From Rathayibacter caricis DSM 15933 (GTDB taxonomy: Bacteria; Actinomycetota; Actinomycetes; Actinomycetales; Microbacteriaceae): a stretch of 64,000 bases of DNA. Location of the stretch: positions 62,001 to 126,000 of the forward strand of contig NZ_PZPL01000001.1 in NCBI RefSeq assembly GCF_003044275.1, read 5' to 3'. The notes beneath the pieces are model-generated. The model was not told where the DNA came from. It saw only the letters and a program-made list of their open reading frames with translations, and ran no database searches. Of this stretch, positions 33,467 to 42,426 are shown piece by piece; positions within the stretch are counted from its first letter, which is position 1, and each line of letters begins with the position of its first letter. The position numbers and the translations under genes are program-made.

Positions 33467-35743
33467 TTGCCTTTCTCGTCCTCTGCGCGCGCAGCCCCCA
33501 CTGCGGCGTTCTCCTCACGCCGATTCCGATTCGGCGCTCTCACCGTCGCGCTGGTCTCTCTTCTGACCGTCGGTGGAGTAGCGCAACCGGCTTCCGCGGC
33601 GATTCTCCAGCCCACTCCGACCGCCCCGATAAGGGTGCAGGAAAGCAGTGCCGACCTCACCTATTCGGGTTCCTGGCGCGATACGTCGGGCGGTGACAGC
33701 GGTGGCGGTATCAAGTACCTCAACAGCGAGGGATGGGTGCAGTTCAAGTTCACCGGAACCGCCTTCCGATGGATCAGCCGCACGGGCGTGACCTCGGGGA
33801 TCGCGAACGTCTACCTCGACGGCAAGCTCCTGACCGAGGTCGACCGGTACTCGTCGTCGACCCAGTACCAGGTGCCGGTCCTCACCCGGATCGGACTCCC
33901 GGACCAGGTGCACACCGTGAAGATCGCCTACACGGGCGAGAAGAACCCCGCGGCGACCGATGCGAATCTGATCATCGACGCGTTCGAGCTCGGCAGGGAG
34001 GCCTCGCCGACGGAGCCGAGCCCCTCCCCCACGCCGACCACGACGGCCACTCCGACCGCGACACCGACGGCGACTCCGACCGCCACCCCGCGCCCGACCT
34101 CGACTCCGACGGCGCCGCCCACTCCGACTCCCACGGCCGACTTCACCCCCAGCGGCACCGACCCGCTCCGCGTCGAGGGCAGCCACTGGAAGCTCGACTA
34201 CTCCGGCGACTGGCGCACCATGACCGGCGGTGACAGTGGAGGGACCATCGAGTACCTGAACGGCGCCGGCAGCGTGCAGTTCACCTTCACCGGCACCTCC
34301 TTCCGCTGGCTCAGCCGCACCACCCCCACCTCCGGGATCGCGGACGTGTCGATCGACGGCAAGGTCGTCGCCTCCGTCGACCGCTACAGCTCCACCACGA
34401 AGTACCAGGTGCCGGTGTTCGAGCGCTCGGACCTGGCCGACACGGTCCACACGGTCAAGATCGCGTACACCGGGCGGAAGAACTGGGCGTCCAGCGACAA
34501 GAACCTGATCATCGACGCGTTCGAGCTGGCCGGCGACGGCCTGGCCGTCGGCGGAGTGCAGGCGTTCCCCCTCGTGGACGGCTACGTCCTCGGCTGGAAC
34601 GCGCCGTTCTCCTCCGACGTCGTCTCCTACGACGTGCACCGCTCCTCCGGCTCGGGCTCCGGCGACGAGACGATCGCGACGGTCGCCGATCCGGTCCGCC
34701 AGTACCGCGACGAGGACGCGGCGCTCGGAGTGGCCTACTCCTACTGGATCACCGCCCGCGACAGCGACGGCCGCAGGTCCACCGTGACCGCGCCGACCAC
34801 CGTCACCGGCGAGCAGATGAGCACGCGGGCCGCGCTGCAGGCCGCCTCGGACTGCCCGACTCCGACGAAGACCGTGCGCACCGCCTCGGATCTGAACAAT
34901 GCCCTCGTCGGCGCGCGCCCCGGGCAGGTCATCCGCATGGCGGACGGTCTGTACACCGGCGCCTTCGATCTGCGCTCGATCCCGGACAGCGCCGCGGGTG
35001 TCTGGCTGTGCGGCTCCCCGAACGCCGTGCTCTCCACCGGCAGCACGCGCTCCGGCATCGCCCTGACCCTCAGGGACGTGCACAACGTGCACCTCGTCGG
35101 CTTCTCGGTGAGGAACGCCTTCCAGGGCGTGCACGTCCTCGCGAGCTCGCAGGTCCGAATCGCGGACCTGACGGTCTCCGAGATCGGCTACGAGGGCGTG
35201 CACCTGCGCAACCAGACCGTCGACTCGCTCATCGTCGGCTCGACGATCAGCCGCACCGGACTGGTCACCGCGAAATACGGCGAGGGCGTCTACGTCGGCA
35301 CCTCCGACCGCAACTGGTGCGAGTACAACGGCTGCGCCCCGGACAAGTCGAACCGCAACCTGGTGATCGACAACGTCATCCGCGACACGGGCGCTGAGCC
35401 CATCGAGGCGAAGGAGGGGACGTGGGACGGGATGATCGTCGGCAACGTCGTCGCCCGCGGCTCGCGCATCTCGACCGACGTGCTGTCGCTGACGATGGTC
35501 TCCGGTAACGGATGGACGACCGCCGGGAACACCTTGTCCGATCCGCGGATGTACGGAGTGCAGGTGATCACGCGCGCGGACGGATCGGGCAACAAGAACC
35601 TCGTCACGGCGAATCACGTCGCGAATTCCCCCGCCTCTCCCGTCTATCTGCACAATCCTTCGGACTGGTCGACCTGGGGCAATATCGCGACCTGCTCCAA
35701 TTCCGGGAAGAATCCGATCAGCAATTCCGACTGCACGAGATAG
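33467..35743 (+). CDS. Secreted right-handed beta-helix protein with two repeated jelly-roll-like modules
   Basis: This is a 758-residue secreted protein. The signal peptide (about 1-43) ends QPASA. Two homologous modules of about 120 residues (roughly 55-180 and 230-355) share LDYSGDWR-like, SGGDSGG, IDGK and AYTG-K segments and resemble carbohydrate-binding jelly rolls. A Pro-Thr tandem linker (TPTATPTATPTATP) separates them. A fibronectin-III-like region follows, then a beta-helix domain (about 470-755) with polysaccharide-lyase-like coils. The TTG at 33467 is chosen because GCGGAG lies five bases upstream and no later start preserves the signal. It is a likely cell-surface or polysaccharide-acting protein; no catalytic residues are assignable. 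Confidence 0.8.
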   Translation: MPFSSSARAAPTAAFSSRRFRFGALTVALVSLLTVGGVAQPASAAILQPTPTAPIRVQESSADLTYSGSWRDTSGGDSGGGIKYLNSEGWVQFKFTGTAFRWISRTGVTSGIANVYLDGKLLTEVDRYSSSTQYQVPVLTRIGLPDQVHTVKIAYTGEKNPAATDANLIIDAFELGREASPTEPSPSPTPTTTATPTATPTATPTATPRPTSTPTAPPTPTPTADFTPSGTDPLRVEGSHWKLDYSGDWRTMTGGDSGGTIEYLNGAGSVQFTFTGTSFRWLSRTTPTSGIADVSIDGKVVASVDRYSSTTKYQVPVFERSDLADTVHTVKIAYTGRKNWASSDKNLIIDAFELAGDGLAVGGVQAFPLVDGYVLGWNAPFSSDVVSYDVHRSSGSGSGDETIATVADPVRQYRDEDAALGVAYSYWITARDSDGRRSTVTAPTTVTGEQMSTRAALQAASDCPTPTKTVRTASDLNNALVGARPGQVIRMADGLYTGAFDLRSIPDSAAGVWLCGSPNAVLSTGSTRSGIALTLRDVHNVHLVGFSVRNAFQGVHVLASSQVRIADLTVSEIGYEGVHLRNQTVDSLIVGSTISRTGLVTAKYGEGVYVGTSDRNWCEYNGCAPDKSNRNLVIDNVIRDTGAEPIEAKEGTWDGMIVGNVVARGSRISTDVLSLTMVSGNGWTTAGNTLSDPRMYGVQVITRADGSGNKNLVTANHVANSPASPVYLHNPSDWSTWGNIATCSNSGKNPISNSDCTR

Positions 35744-35807
35744 TCGGGCTTCTCGATCGAGGCCGGCGGAATCACTCCGATATCTGATTCCACCGGTCTC
35801 CCGTGAC

Positions 35808-35852
35808 AGAGGGAAAGGAGGGCGCACGGTGGATGCGCTCTCCTTTCCCTCT
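35808..35852 (+). terminator. Strong hairpin terminator after the beta-helix gene
   Basis: A 13-base perfect stem AGAGGGAAAGGAG (35808-35820) pairs with 35840-35852. It continues through a wobble into an inner GCGCA/TGCGC stem, giving about 19 paired positions around a 7-base loop. It separates the two large secreted-protein genes. Confidence 0.8.
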
Positions 35853-35887
35853 GCGCCGCCATCGAAGTAGGAGCACTCCTCACCGGC

Positions 35888-36112
35888 ATGGCCCGAACCG
35901 TCCAGCAGTTCGCAGGCACGGTCCTCGACCACGGCTACGCCACGCTCGGTGCCGTCGATCAGGAGCTGCTGACCTCAGCCCTCGAACTCGCCCTGTTCGG
36001 GGGTCATTCTGTTGCTCGCGTCGACTTCTACGATGGGAGCGGGAATTCGCTCCGACCTTCCTGGCCCTGGTGCGTCCACATCACGGTGACGCGTCAGATC
36101 CCTCGAAGGTGA
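35888..36112 (+). CDS. Doubtful 74-residue ORF
   Basis: An ATG frame between the terminator and the collagen-like gene encodes a 74-residue product beginning [10 protein letters not shown], with an amphipathic-looking sequence and good third-position GC in its first half only. The nearest GGAG lies about 15 bases before the ATG, too far for efficient use. No family is recognised. It may be a remnant or chance; the rest of 35744-36120 holds only the terminator. Confidence 0.25.
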   Translation: MARTVQQFAGTVLDHGYATLGAVDQELLTSALELALFGGHSVARVDFYDGSGNSLRPSWPWCVHITVTRQIPRR

Positions 36113-36120
36113 GAACTCCC

Positions 36121-38103
36121 TTGCAGCTGCCCTTTTCCTCCTGGCGGTACCCCCGGCTCGCTCGGGTCCTCACGGGTGCTGCGGTGATCGCGCTGGCAGC
36201 CGGCAGCGTTCTGGCGGTGCAGGAGCCGGCCGAGGCGAGTCAGGTCGGCTGCTACAGCTCCGCGACCGGCGGACTGCGCGCCGTCGAGGCACCCTCGAGC
36301 TGCGAGCAGACCTCCGAGATCGCGCTCGGCTGGACCGTCGGAGCCGACCACGGCTCCTCGGTGAACGCCGTGTCCGCACTCTCGAGCAGCAGCACGACGG
36401 GTGCCGCTGCGACCGCGGCCACCGGCGTGCCCGGCCCCCGCGGAGCCACCGGTCCGCGAGGGTACACGGGGCCGCGAGGGTTCAAGGGGGCCACCGGAGC
36501 GAAGGGAGCCACCGGGGCGAAGGGAGCCGCGGGGGCGAAGGGAGCCACCGGAGCCACGGGCGCCGCGGGGGCGAAGGGAGCCACCGGAGCCACGGGCGCG
36601 ACCGGGCCGCAGGGAGCCACCGGCGCGCAGGGCGAAGCGGGACCCCAGGGTGACACCGGGCCTCAGGGAGCCACGGGCGTGCAGGGCGAGGCGGGACCCC
36701 AGGGGGCCACCGGACCCCGGGGCGAGGCAGGACCCCGGGGTGCGACCGGAGCAGACGGTGCGACCGGCCCCACCGGTGCACAGGGTGCGGCGGGAACGGA
36801 CGGCGCCGCTGCGTGGTCGACCATCACGCCGTGGAGCGGATCCAGGCTGTACGAGGTGGGACCCCCGTCCAGCGTCGTCGCCTATGCGGGTGGAGCCTTC
36901 GTCGCGATCGCGGACAGCACCGGTGTCGCTCCGGGATCCGGACAGGACGCCTGGGTGCAGATCGCCGCTCCTGGCGAGCAGGGCATCGAGGGTCTCGTCG
37001 GCCCCCAGGGGCTGCAGGGCCTGCAGGGTGTCCAGGGCGAGACCGGACCGCAGGGCGAGAAGGGTGAGAAGGGCGACAAGGGCGAGCAGGGAGACACCGG
37101 CCCGGCTGGTCCCGCAGGCCCTTCCGGCGGTGGCGAGACGACGGCGGACGCCACGAGGAACTTCCCGGAGGGATGCACGGTCGAGACCGCCCCCCTCGTC
37201 GCCGTCACCTTCGATCCGGGCGCAGCACCGGTCTACCTGGACGGGCAGGCGTTCTGCCTGCAGTCGACCCGTGAGATTGCGGTCTCCACCTCCGGCGTCC
37301 AGTCCGGTCCGACGAGTTGGTCCTCCCTGTTCATGGCCCTCGAGGCGGGCCCGATCGCCACCCGATTGCAGCAGGACATGCTCGAGAATCGAGCGATGGA
37401 GAGTGTCCGCGTTCAGCTCGGGGCGCAGTCGGCCGGATCACCCGCGTGCCGTGCCTCGACCGCCCCCTGCGACCGGCCGGCCGGAACGGCGATCTACACG
37501 TTCGGCGACCTGAGTACGGTGGCGATGAACATCAGCACCGCCGGTGACGGCAGCACCTACGTCGAGCTCGCCTGGACGCGCATGACCCTGACGGCACAGG
37601 GATCCACAACCGAACTGGTCAAGGTCGATCCGGGCGGTCCCGACACATCGGCACCCGTCACCACGAGAGACACGGACGGTGTGTGCTCCCCCAGCACCGG
37701 TCAGGCGCGAACCATCACGGTCACCAAGCCCGGTGCCCTGGGGTCGCCGCGACCGTATCCGCTGAGAGCCGGGGGCGACTGTTTCGCATTGAGCCTCAGT
37801 GCCGGGCGTCTCGACATGAGAAACGTTCCGCTGACGATCGATGCGCCCAGTGCGCGGATTCCGCAGATCCTCGAGGACGGTGCGCTCACGTTCGAGATAA
37901 CGACGACGGACACGGCATCCGGGAAGGTGATCAGCGTCGTGAAATTGGATGCATACGTCGTCAATCGCACGCTCGGGCAGGGGGAACTCGGGGGCACGAT
38001 CCCCGTCGAGGTGCTGCCTTTCCGCGTGGCGCAGAGGCTCACCCCGGTCGAGGGTGCCCCGTCCACCTTCAACTGGGATCGCGTGAAGGGCGTCTCCTTC
38101 TGA
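36121..38103 (+). CDS. Secreted collagen-like (Gly-X-Y repeat) protein
   Basis: This is a 660-residue exported protein. A signal segment ([16 protein letters not shown]) precedes a short globular region. About 40 Gly-X-Y triplets rich in GATGAKGAT and GPQGAT follow, then a small carbohydrate-binding-like module ([16 protein letters not shown]...DAWVQIA). A second collagen stretch ([13 protein letters not shown] to [11 protein letters not shown]) and a C-terminal globular domain of about 320 residues without recognised family complete it. Bacterial collagen-like proteins form surface triple helices used in adhesion. The TTG start at 36121 has GGTGAG seven bases upstream. A terminator separates it from the preceding secreted-protein gene. 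Confidence 0.85.
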   Translation: MQLPFSSWRYPRLARVLTGAAVIALAAGSVLAVQEPAEASQVGCYSSATGGLRAVEAPSSCEQTSEIALGWTVGADHGSSVNAVSALSSSSTTGAAATAATGVPGPRGATGPRGYTGPRGFKGATGAKGATGAKGAAGAKGATGATGAAGAKGATGATGATGPQGATGAQGEAGPQGDTGPQGATGVQGEAGPQGATGPRGEAGPRGATGADGATGPTGAQGAAGTDGAAAWSTITPWSGSRLYEVGPPSSVVAYAGGAFVAIADSTGVAPGSGQDAWVQIAAPGEQGIEGLVGPQGLQGLQGVQGETGPQGEKGEKGDKGEQGDTGPAGPAGPSGGGETTADATRNFPEGCTVETAPLVAVTFDPGAAPVYLDGQAFCLQSTREIAVSTSGVQSGPTSWSSLFMALEAGPIATRLQQDMLENRAMESVRVQLGAQSAGSPACRASTAPCDRPAGTAIYTFGDLSTVAMNISTAGDGSTYVELAWTRMTLTAQGSTTELVKVDPGGPDTSAPVTTRDTDGVCSPSTGQARTITVTKPGALGSPRPYPLRAGGDCFALSLSAGRLDMRNVPLTIDAPSARIPQILEDGALTFEITTTDTASGKVISVVKLDAYVVNRTLGQGELGGTIPVEVLPFRVAQRLTPVEGAPSTFNWDRVKGVSF

Positions 38104-38846
38104 GGACGGCGCGGCGGGACCGGCCACCTCGGAACGGCGGACCGCCGCGGCACGAGCGGACCTCGCGCGTCCCGGAGAACGGAGTGCCGAGGCCCCTTCC
38201 CCAGGTCCGAGCCGCCTCAGGTACGGTGGCGACTCGGGCCGCGGGCCGGAGCGGATGGAGTCGTTCACGTGCTCTGTCGCCGCTCGTCGATCCGCGCAGG
38301 CGGACGCGGGGCGGGATCGGCCACCGATGCTGCGGCCGCCCGCGAATGGCCCGCTGTCGCAGCGCCAGGTCGACGACGTCGTCCGGTCTCGCAGGCGAGC
38401 TCGGAGATCGTCGATCCCGGAGTCAGGGGTCGAGGGGCGGAACGGCTGGACCGGATCGCTCGGCTGCACGGATCCAGGGTGACGGAGGGCGTTGCCGACG
38501 GTGTCGGGTCGGGGTCGGCGGTGCGTTCCGCAGAGGGGTGTCGTCTGCAACCGAGGTCAGGAGGCGGCGCTGATCCAGAGGAGGCCCGCGCGGCCCGTCT
38601 CAACCTCGGGTGCGAACGGTCCGGCCCGCAGAAGTAAGGCTGAACGCGTCGATTCCGGCGAGGTCCGGCGATCCACCGCGTCCGGCCTTACTCCTGCAGC
38701 CGAAGCTGCGGACAGGACCGGCCGAGACACCGACGCTGCGGCAGGAGCGCCACGTCGAGACCCGACCGCCCCCTAGCCCGTGCGCCCGTACCCCCCTAGG
38801 TTGGGGGAACCCGCCACGCACCACCGAGTTCCACCGGAGGAACGCC
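38104..38846. other. 743-base intergenic stretch without recognisable gene
   Basis: Several open frames of 75-120 codons cross this interval, but their products are Arg/Ala/Gly-rich, overlap one another and carry no known motif or ribosome site, as expected of GC-rich non-coding DNA. A weak hairpin (GCGGCGG at 38111-38117 with CCGCCGC at 38142-38148) follows the collagen-like gene. The last part, around 38760-38846, should contain the gamma-glutamyltransferase promoter. Nothing else is supported. Confidence 0.5.
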
Positions 38847-40721
38847 ATGGACACGACACCCCGTCTCCGCCGGATCGCGCTCGCGCTGGTCGCGGTCGTC
38901 TCACTCGGAGCGGCGGGTGCCGCACCGGCGTCCGCTCTCGACAGGCCGGTCTTCCCGCGGGACGGGCTGCCGTCGCTCGGGGACGTCCGCGACGCCCTCG
39001 GCGGGCCGGTCGTCTCGCCCTCGACCTCGGTCGGCTACGGCGGCGCGGTCTCGTCGGTCGACGCCCGCGCGAGCCGCGCGGGACTCGAGGTGCTCAAGCG
39101 CGGCGGCAACGCCGCCGACGCCGCGGTCGCGACCGCCTCCGCCCTCGGCGTGACCGAGCCCTACAGCGCCGGGATTGGCGGCGGCGGCTACTTCGTCTAC
39201 TTCGACGCCGCCTCCGGCGAGGTGAGCACGATCGACGGACGCGAGACCGCGCCGGCGGGCATCACGCCCGATGCCTTCCTCGACCCGGCGACGGGCGCGC
39301 CGTACACCTTCACGCCCGACCTCGTCTCGTCGGGTGTCGCGGTCGGAGTCCCGGGCACCGTCGCGACCTGGGACACCGCGGTCGACCGGTTCGGCACCCT
39401 GCCTCTCCCGGTCGTGCTCGCACCGTCCATCGCGCTGGCCGCCAAGGGCTTCCCGGTCGACGAGACCTTCCGCAACCAGACTCTCGACAACCTCGAGCGG
39501 TTCCAGGCGTTCCCCGACACCGCGGAGCTGTTCCTCCCCGGCGGCGACGCTCCGAAGGTCGGCAGCACCTTCCGCAACCTCGACCTCGCGAAGACGCTGA
39601 CGCGCATCGCGGCGCAGGGTCCGAGCGCGTTCTACGAGGGACCGCTGGCCGCCGAGATCGCCGACACGGTCCAGAACCCCCGGGCCGCCCCCGACTCCGC
39701 CCTGCCCGCCCCGGCCGGCTCGCTCACCGCCGCCGACCTCGCCGACTACTCCGTCCTCGAGCAGGCGCCCACCCGCGTCTCCTACCGCGGACTCGACGTC
39801 TACGGCATGGCGCCCTCCTCCTCCGGCGGCATCGCGGTCGGCGAGGCCCTGAACATCCTCGAGAACCACGACCTCGGAGCCGAGAGCACGGGCAGCGCCC
39901 TGCACCTCTACCTCGAGGCGTCCGCCCGCGCGTTCGCCGATCGCGGCGCCTACATCGGCGACCCCGCCTTCACCGATGTGCCCACCGACACGCTGCTCAG
40001 CCAGGAGTTCGCGGACGCCCGGGACTGCACGATCGACCCGACGACCGCCTCCGTCCGCCCGGTCGCTCCCGGCGCGATCGACGGCTCCGGATGCGCGACC
40101 GCCCTCTCCGAGGAGCAGGCCGACACCGAGAACATCTCGACCACCCACCTCTCCGTCGTCGACAAGTGGGGCAACGCCGCCTCCTACACGCTGACGATCG
40201 AGCAGACCGGCGGCTCGGCCATGACGGTCCCCGGACGCGGCTTCCTCCTCAACAACGAGCTCACCGACTTCTCCCCCGTCTTCGTCGACGGCGACCCGAA
40301 CCGGATCGAGCCGGGCAAGCGTCCGCGCTCGTCGATGTCGCCGACCATCGTGCTCGACGACGGCAAGGTGAAGTTCGTCGTCGGCTCGCCGGGCGGATCG
40401 ACGATCATCACGACGGTGCTCCAGACGCTCGTCAACCGCATCGACCTCGGTATGACGCTCCCGGAGGCGGTGGCCGCTCCCCGCGCCTCGCAGCGCAACG
40501 CGGCGGCGACCACGGCCGAGCCCGGCTTCATCGAGGCGTACGCCGACGACCTGGCGCCCTTCGGTCAGCAGCTGACGCCCTCGGGCGACTCGTTCACCTC
40601 GGCCGCCGAGATCGGAGCCGTCGCCGCGATCGAGGTCGACTCCTCGGGGCGGATGACCGCGGTCGCCGAACCCGAGCGTCGCGGCGGCGGCACCGCGCTC
40701 GTGGTCGATCCGGAGGAGTGA
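38847..40721 (+). CDS. ggt: Gamma-glutamyltransferase, secreted
   Basis: This is a 624-residue proenzyme with a signal peptide (ALALVAVVSLGAAGAAPASA). It would cleave gamma-glutamyl bonds of glutathione-type substrates outside the membrane. The autocatalytic processing site is TTHLSVVDKWGNAAS, with catalytic Thr432. The small subunit also carries FLLNNELTDFS, PGKRPRSSMSPTIV and GSPGGSTI, all typical. The large subunit contains GLEVLKRGGNAADAAVA and EPYSAGIGGGGYFVY. The ATG at 38847 has CGGAGG six bases upstream. The gene is monocistronic and converges on a small hypothetical gene. Confidence 0.95.
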   Translation: MDTTPRLRRIALALVAVVSLGAAGAAPASALDRPVFPRDGLPSLGDVRDALGGPVVSPSTSVGYGGAVSSVDARASRAGLEVLKRGGNAADAAVATASALGVTEPYSAGIGGGGYFVYFDAASGEVSTIDGRETAPAGITPDAFLDPATGAPYTFTPDLVSSGVAVGVPGTVATWDTAVDRFGTLPLPVVLAPSIALAAKGFPVDETFRNQTLDNLERFQAFPDTAELFLPGGDAPKVGSTFRNLDLAKTLTRIAAQGPSAFYEGPLAAEIADTVQNPRAAPDSALPAPAGSLTAADLADYSVLEQAPTRVSYRGLDVYGMAPSSSGGIAVGEALNILENHDLGAESTGSALHLYLEASARAFADRGAYIGDPAFTDVPTDTLLSQEFADARDCTIDPTTASVRPVAPGAIDGSGCATALSEEQADTENISTTHLSVVDKWGNAASYTLTIEQTGGSAMTVPGRGFLLNNELTDFSPVFVDGDPNRIEPGKRPRSSMSPTIVLDDGKVKFVVGSPGGSTIITTVLQTLVNRIDLGMTLPEAVAAPRASQRNAAATTAEPGFIEAYADDLAPFGQQLTPSGDSFTSAAEIGAVAAIEVDSSGRMTAVAEPERRGGGTALVVDPEE

Positions 40722-40752
40722 CGCAGGCCGGGCGCCCGGCCGCGTGCTCCGC

Positions 40753-40956
40753 TCAGCTCGTGCGGTCGGGCTTCCCGTGGCGCCCTCGGCGGCGCCAGAG
40801 GGCGCGCAGCCGCTCCAGCTGGCGATCGGTGAAGTCGTTCGAGAGGGCGAAGGCCTCGGCACCCGGGTCGGCTCCGTCGTCCATGTTCCGGATGGCGCGC
40901 AGCGCGCGTTCCGCCTGAGCGCGGGACTCGTTCGGGGGTGGCGGGGTCGTGTCCAT
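40753..40956 (-). CDS. Small hypothetical protein
   Basis: This is a 67-residue basic, alpha-helical protein (ESRAQAERALRAIRNMDDG, then DFTDRQLERLRALWRRRGRHGKP). No family is recognised. The ATG at 40956 follows a purine-rich stretch. Coding is supported by the charged-helix periodicity and its convergence with ggt, leaving a normal 31-base gap. It may be cytoplasmic. Confidence 0.5.
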   Translation of the reverse strand: MDTTPPPPNESRAQAERALRAIRNMDDGADPGAEAFALSNDFTDRQLERLRALWRRRGRHGKPDRTS

Positions 40957-41075
40957 GGCGTCCACCCTAGGTTCGCCACGGACTCCCCGCCCCTCGGCTC
41001 TCGAGAACGGGCCGTTCCGGCACCGAGCGCGTCGACACCTCACTCCCCGTGAGACTGAAGGAGAAGGAGCGGCAC

Positions 41076-41414
41076 ATGCAGCGAACGGTCGGCGGGGTCG
41101 TCATCACCGTCACTCACACGAAGACCGATCACGCGAGGCGCACGACCTCGGGGCCGATCCAGCTGTGGTCCCTCGCCCTCTCGAGTCCGGGCATCGACTG
41201 CGCCGCGACGATCGGAGTCGCCGGCCGCTCCACCGAGGCTGATGACGACGTGTTCGCGACCCTCGTCGACATCGCCCTGCTGCAGTACGTCTCGGCCGGC
41301 GCGGACGGCGACCCGCTCGCGGCTCCGGAGATCTCGGCGTGGAAGCGGAGGCACGACGCGGGCCTGCGCCTCCTCGTGAGCAGGCTCCGGGGGGAGGGTC
41401 GTCAGCGAGAATGA
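41076..41414 (+). CDS. Hypothetical protein, Microbacteriaceae-type
   Basis: This 112-residue protein starts at the ATG at 41076, with GGAG six bases upstream; an in-frame GTG at 41049 is possible. The sequence (VGGVVITVTHTKTDHARR, IDCAATIGVAGRSTEADDDVF, then a basic C-terminus) matches no family I know. Mixed alpha/beta is expected. It precedes a small membrane-protein gene on the same strand by 121 bases. Confidence 0.55.
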   Translation: MQRTVGGVVITVTHTKTDHARRTTSGPIQLWSLALSSPGIDCAATIGVAGRSTEADDDVFATLVDIALLQYVSAGADGDPLAAPEISAWKRRHDAGLRLLVSRLRGEGRQRE

Positions 41415-41535
41415 CGCCCGGCAGGAGCGGCGGCAGGGCCAGTGGAGTGAGCGTGGAGACTCGCTCGAGCGAGCGACCGGAACCGCTCGCTCGCCGGTGG
41501 TGCGCTGTTCACTGACGTCCCCCATCCTGGAGTGC

Positions 41536-41787
41536 ATGACAGCAACGAAGCCCCCTCCGGCGGCCCCGGCCGGCGCACGCACCGTTCGGGTCGCCGCCCT
41601 CGCGACGGCCGGGATCGCCGCGACCGTCGCGTTCATGCTGTGGCTCGCACACACTCAGATCACCGACTACCCGACCTACGACACCGCGTACGCCGGTGCC
41701 TTCGAGACCGGCGTCCTCCTCTCGGTGGGAGTCGCGGTGCTCGCGCTCGTCGTCGCGGCGGCGATGGCGCTCCGGCGCGCTCGGTAG
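41536..41787 (+). CDS. Small membrane protein with two hydrophobic helices
   Basis: An 83-residue product has two clear transmembrane helices (VRVAALATAGIAATVAFMLWLA and TGVLLSVGVAVLALVVAAAMA) joined by a short polar loop (HTQITDYPTYDTAY). No family is recognised. The ATG at 41536 lacks an obvious Shine-Dalgarno. It is the last intact gene before the ArsR remnant and the low-GC island. Confidence 0.5.
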   Translation: MTATKPPPAAPAGARTVRVAALATAGIAATVAFMLWLAHTQITDYPTYDTAYAGAFETGVLLSVGVAVLALVVAAAMALRRAR

Positions 41788-41929
41788 CGCTCCGACCGCA
41801 ACCCGACCTCACGCCTTCGCGCGCATCGCCCTCTCTGCGATCCGGAGCCTGAGCCGGATCCCGAGCACCCGCGTCGACAGCACGGCGACGACCCGGTTCC
41901 TCAAACCCGTCGATCACGGACGGCGCCGT

Positions 41930-42240
41930 CGTCGGCATCGCCCGCCAGGCGGTCTCGACGACCTGGTGCGCCTGCCGATCACCCGCGTGCGGATCATCCG
42001 CGCGCTGCGCGACGGCGAGCGTTCCGTCACCGAGCTCGCCGGACTCGTCGACAAGGCGCCCACCGCCGTGTCGCAGCACCTCGCGAAGCTGCGCCTGGCG
42101 CACATGGTCACCACTCGGCACGACGGCACCCGCGTCTTCTACCGACTCGTCGACGAGCACGCCCGCCGCCTCGTCTCGGACGCGATTTTTTAGGCCGAGC
42201 ACTCGGTCGACTCCTCGCCGCGGCACCACCGGCTCTCTCA
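41930..42240 (+). pseudogene. ArsR/KmtR-like metal regulator broken by an amber stop
   Basis: The frame VTELAGLVDKAPTAVSQHL...RVFYRLVDEHARRLVSDAIF is an ArsR winged helix of the KmtR (Ni/Co sensor) type. It then hits TAG at 42191-42193. Beyond the stop the same frame continues AEHSV...PRHHRLSH, matching the KmtR tail that supplies metal ligands (Glu-His and His-His). One C-to-T change (CAG to TAG) could explain the break. The N-terminal helix region upstream of about 41960 is degenerate and has no clear start. It abuts the left edge of the low-GC island, so decay may relate to the insertion. Confidence 0.7.
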
Positions 42241-42426
42241 TTCAGGGGAAGGCCAGCTCGCGCAAAGCGTCGTGCCCCCCCTGTAATTGCTGGCACTCAA
42301 AGACGCGAAGCGGCAGTTCTCCCCTGTCTGTAGTACTCGCGCCGAACGTCCAAGAGATAGAACCACCGAGATAGTCGAATAACCGACTCATTAATCCTGA
42401 GCCAGTCAAACATTCCACATTCCCCA

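Noticed and set aside
35644..35919. Minus-strand 91-codon frame across the terminator after the beta-helix gene
   Set aside because: It overlaps the 3' end of that gene and the terminator stem, and its product has no coherent features.
36420..36800. Dense short direct repeats considered as an intergenic repeat element
   Set aside because: They are the codons of in-frame Gly-X-Y collagen triplets.
38269..38776. Overlapping 75-120 codon frames upstream of the gamma-glutamyltransferase
   Set aside because: No ribosome sites or motifs, and biased composition. Treated as non-coding.
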